Notes under the pieces: model-generated
The model's input: the letters and a program-made list of their open reading frames with translations, nothing else
Told to the model about the DNA's origin: nothing
Databases searched by the model: none
Part shown: positions 37,377 to 40,646 of the stretch, in pieces
How the letters are laid out: every line of letters starts with the position of its first letter
Position numbering within the stretch: the stretch's first letter is position 1
Assembly: GCA_016185255.1 (NCBI GenBank)
Contig: JACPNY010000065.1
Span: forward strand, 1-40,646
Length of the DNA stretch: 40,646 bases
Direction of reading: 5' to 3'
Source: Pseudomonadota bacterium
GTDB lineage: Bacteria; Pseudomonadota; Alphaproteobacteria; UBA9655
Program-made: the position numbers and the translations under genes

Positions 37377-40367
37377 ATGTATAAAGTAAAAAAACACACA
37401 GAGAAATATGGTTTGACGGAACATATTTGTTTTGTTGTTCCGGTGTGGGGAGATTACCATACAAAAATATTTACAGAGATTGTTCTGCCAAGTTACTTGA
37501 GTAAAGGTAACATTCCTTCGTGTTCTGAGTTTAACTGCTGTTTTTATATATATACAGATTCTTCGTCTGAATCAAAAATAAAGAAGTCTGAGTCCTTTAA
37601 ACAATTGCTTCCTTTGTGCAAGGAAATAGTTTTTAAACATGTAGATGGACTACCTAAAGTGTCAGATGGGATAGGACAAACATATAGTGCATTAAAACAC
37701 ATACACGAAGAAGCCCTCGATCTGACAGCATCCTTGTCCCCAGCACTTGTTTTTCTCAATGCGGACACGGCGTATGCAAACGGATCTTTCGCTAAAATCG
37801 TACAATTACTGAAAAAAGGGTATCGCTCTGTTGAATTAGTGACCTTACGTGTTAATAGTGAAGAAATTGTGCCCCCTCTGCAAAGGGCGAAGAAAAAGGG
37901 AGTCCTGGATATCTCTCCTATAGATCTTGTTAAGCTAGGAATTCAACATTTACATAAAATATCCAAACAACATTTTTGGGGGTCCAATGAAACTAGACTA
38001 ATACCAGATAATTTATATTGGAAAGTAAACAATCAAGGAATCATTGCCAGATGTTCTCATCTTCATCCCCTGATGGTTTACCCAAAACATAAGGCTAGGT
38101 TTAATGGCACTATAGATCATGATTTTATAGAAAAGGCTAGTATTTTTAAAGATGAAAGATATATAGTTAGGGACAACCTTGAAATAGCTGGAATAGAAAT
38201 TAGTCACCCTTACCATTCTCAACATAGTGCTTTTTATTCACCTCACTCTACTTTTGATGTAGCCCGATTTTTATACACTTTGTGTACAGAAAACAACAAA
38301 ACTAATTTAGAACACAGCATATGGTTACAAAGCGTTAATAATATTAATGTGAAGGAGTGGAAGAAAATAGAAAAAGACTCTGACAAAATTATTACAGATG
38401 TAAAAAATTATTTTTACAAAGATTATCTTTGTAAACCTTTTGTACGAACTCGGGAGTTCTATGCGCGTGTTTTAATACCCATGTGGGGACGAACGTATAT
38501 TGATAATTTTTGCGAGATCTCTCTTCCTTCCCTATTAGCTGAGGGAAATTTGCTTTACCTGAATGAAAAAATGGACTTAGAAATTGTTTTTCTTACAACT
38601 AAGGAGTCCAAACAATTTATAATAGATAGATTACTGGATTTAGATATTTTAAACATCTTTTCAGTTAAATTTATATTTATTGATGACTTGTTGAAACTGG
38701 GTCATTACGGCATAGTATTAACTGCTGCATATGCGAGAGGATTTCAGGATGCAGGAGAAGATCAAACTAAAATTCATTTTTTCCTTTTGAATGCGGATTT
38801 TATTCTTTCAAAAAATACCTATAAGACAATGTATAAACATATTGTCGAGGGATATAATGCTGTGCTTATCTCCACGCTTCGGGCAAATGAAACGACAGCT
38901 TTACCTATTCTTAAAGAAATAATTTTACAAAACGATGGAATTCTTGAAGCTTCCGGTAGAGTATTGGCTCAAATAACTTTGGAAAATCTTCACAATACGG
39001 TTATCACCAATATTGTTAATAAAAGTTGGATGCATCATGATGGAGTTAATCAACTGTTTCATCAAGTTGATGAAACTTGTCTTATTGGAAGATTCTTTCT
39101 CCTTTTCATGGGATGCATTAAACCTGAAAAACCAATGAGATACATTTCTGGCTTTTGTGATTACACTTTTGTGTCCGATTTATGTCCTTCGAGAAACATT
39201 GCTATTATCCAAGATAGTGATGAGGGGTATATGCTTGAGCTTCAAAAAAGCACTCATGAAAATGATTACATTAAGCTAGGTGCTCCTCAAACTCGACGTG
39301 TGGCCGAAATACTATCAAATTGGACAAATAAAGAACATAGATTCTATGGAACAAAAAATATTATTATCCATTCTGAAAACCTTCCCATAAACTTGCAACC
39401 ATCCGTCAGTAGATTTGATGAATATATGAACACCATATATGCTCTTATAGCTCCTCAAACTCAGCCTGTTCATCACCATCGTTTTTGGGTCGGAACTCTG
39501 AGGGGCTCTCAAGTTCTCTTGCCATTGGCAACAAATTATGGAGGAGCGCGCTTTGTTTGCAAAAATTTTCTCAAAAGATTTAATCTTATTAAAAAAATGC
39601 TAAGTCCTCAGCTTTATGAGCGAGAGATGCTTAGACAATCCTTAGAAAAAAATCTAAAGAAATTTTCAAAAAAGAGCATATTAATTATAAGATCGGCTCA
39701 GAGCGAATATGATTTTTATATTAATCAATTTATAAATTCTCATCCCAAAGTCGATCTTACGTTGGCTTCGTGTGAGCAGATCATTCTCAATATGGTCGTT
39801 TTTCCTGAAACGGGATTTGACTTAATCATATTATTGGTCCCTCATTCTCTAGAAAAAATTTTAAATACTTACAAAGATCTTGCAAAGAAAATAGATAATT
39901 TAACAGCCCCTGGAGGAAATGTATCGCTCTTTTTGCAGAGTAATTATCATGATGAATCCATCGATTTTGTTCTAAAAAATGTGATGAACAATTTTATAGA
40001 ACTAGATCTAAGTTGTTGTGATGCAGAGCTCGTTTATGGACGCAGGAGATTAGAAAACATTAGAAAATTAAAAGATACCATTATAACATTTCGCCAGAAA
40101 GGTAGAACCCAACTGCTGAAAGAGTTGCAGACTTTGGAGGGGCTGAAAGAATTACTGAATGTTTTTTGGGTTTTGTTGAAAACTTCCTTAAAAATTTTCA
40201 AGCAAAACAGAAATATTAAACATAATACTGTTAGTGAGGATGAAGGAATATCTTATGTAACTACGACAACTCTGCACCTGAACAAGAATGTATATGCTAC
40301 TGAAAAAAAAATAGACGAAAATATTAATAAAAATAACGTTGTTAATAGAAAAAAGCTCATTGCTTGA
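37377..40367 (+). CDS. 996-aa multidomain protein: two tandem glycosyltransferase-like domains plus C-terminal Rossmann/methyltransferase-like region
   Basis: VPVWGDYHTKIFTEIVLPSYLSKGN / IPMWGRTYIDNFCEISLPSLLAEGN; FLNADTAYANGSF..VTLRVNSEEIVPPL / LLNADFILSKNTY..STLRANETTALPIL; C-term FDLIILLVPHSLEKILNTYKDLAKKIDNLTAPGGNVSLFLQ. Confidence 0.7.
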   Translation: MYKVKKHTEKYGLTEHICFVVPVWGDYHTKIFTEIVLPSYLSKGNIPSCSEFNCCFYIYTDSSSESKIKKSESFKQLLPLCKEIVFKHVDGLPKVSDGIGQTYSALKHIHEEALDLTASLSPALVFLNADTAYANGSFAKIVQLLKKGYRSVELVTLRVNSEEIVPPLQRAKKKGVLDISPIDLVKLGIQHLHKISKQHFWGSNETRLIPDNLYWKVNNQGIIARCSHLHPLMVYPKHKARFNGTIDHDFIEKASIFKDERYIVRDNLEIAGIEISHPYHSQHSAFYSPHSTFDVARFLYTLCTENNKTNLEHSIWLQSVNNINVKEWKKIEKDSDKIITDVKNYFYKDYLCKPFVRTREFYARVLIPMWGRTYIDNFCEISLPSLLAEGNLLYLNEKMDLEIVFLTTKESKQFIIDRLLDLDILNIFSVKFIFIDDLLKLGHYGIVLTAAYARGFQDAGEDQTKIHFFLLNADFILSKNTYKTMYKHIVEGYNAVLISTLRANETTALPILKEIILQNDGILEASGRVLAQITLENLHNTVITNIVNKSWMHHDGVNQLFHQVDETCLIGRFFLLFMGCIKPEKPMRYISGFCDYTFVSDLCPSRNIAIIQDSDEGYMLELQKSTHENDYIKLGAPQTRRVAEILSNWTNKEHRFYGTKNIIIHSENLPINLQPSVSRFDEYMNTIYALIAPQTQPVHHHRFWVGTLRGSQVLLPLATNYGGARFVCKNFLKRFNLIKKMLSPQLYEREMLRQSLEKNLKKFSKKSILIIRSAQSEYDFYINQFINSHPKVDLTLASCEQIILNMVVFPETGFDLIILLVPHSLEKILNTYKDLAKKIDNLTAPGGNVSLFLQSNYHDESIDFVLKNVMNNFIELDLSCCDAELVYGRRRLENIRKLKDTIITFRQKGRTQLLKELQTLEGLKELLNVFWVLLKTSLKIFKQNRNIKHNTVSEDEGISYVTTTTLHLNKNVYATEKKIDENINKNNVVNRKKLIA

Positions 40368-40646
40368 TTTTTAAGAAACAGATCAGAGAAGAAAACTGTA
40401 CGTTATTCTTAATCTTGATGCGTTCTCTGACAGAATTGAGTGTTGAGGACTGCGCAAGTGTACGCCACGTGTAGAAACTTAGGGATTGGTTTATGGTATG
40501 GTATTGTTTTTATTCTAAATGTTTTCCTCGAAATCTTTCTGAGAGAACTATTTAATTTCGTAGTTCTACCAGATCCCATCTTAATCTCCCCATTGGTATT
40601 TAAGAGAGAAACGACAAACAAATCTAAACCCGCATTAAAGAAAATC

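Overview
This 40.6 kb window looks like a chromosomal segment from a low-GC, gram-negative alphaproteobacterium. A host-associated or intracellular lifestyle is an inference from the gene complement and gene decay; no taxonomic search was run. It carries ordinary chromosomal genes: dsbD/scsB-like, rnhA, a double-CDGSH protein, fosA-like, a BamE-like lipoprotein, a GGDEF-EAL protein, hsp20, LysR + metNIQ, an ExbB/MotA-like channel, trmB, an SDF symporter, a HisC-like aminotransferase, a NodT/MFP efflux pair without a pump, apaG, ALDH7-like and glutaryl-CoA dehydrogenase-like genes, trkH, a DUF4143 ATPase, a zf-CHCC protein, an EamA transporter, a DUF333 protein and an RhlE-like helicase. There are two tRNA-Arg genes (CCT and CCG). 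Several lineage-specific exported or membrane proteins lie between these genes. No CRISPR array, rRNA, intact IS transposase or prophage was seen. Most worth a second look: (1) a 996-aa protein with two tandem, diverged glycosyltransferase-like domains and a possible degenerate methyltransferase-like C-terminal domain; (2) a signal-peptide-bearing protein with a GNAT domain and a probable second, degenerate GNAT half; (3) a perfect 14-bp inverted repeat whose 3' arm contains the Shine-Dalgarno of a DUF4143 ATPase; (4) a parS-like palindrome (15/16 to TGTTTCACGTGAAACA) over the start codon of the NodT-like gene; (5) an ~80-bp repeat present in two distant intergenic regions in opposite orientation; (6) a ~287-bp nested inverted-repeat (MITE-like) structure abutting the helicase stop codon; (7) an exact 72-bp-period coding array in the helicase tail.
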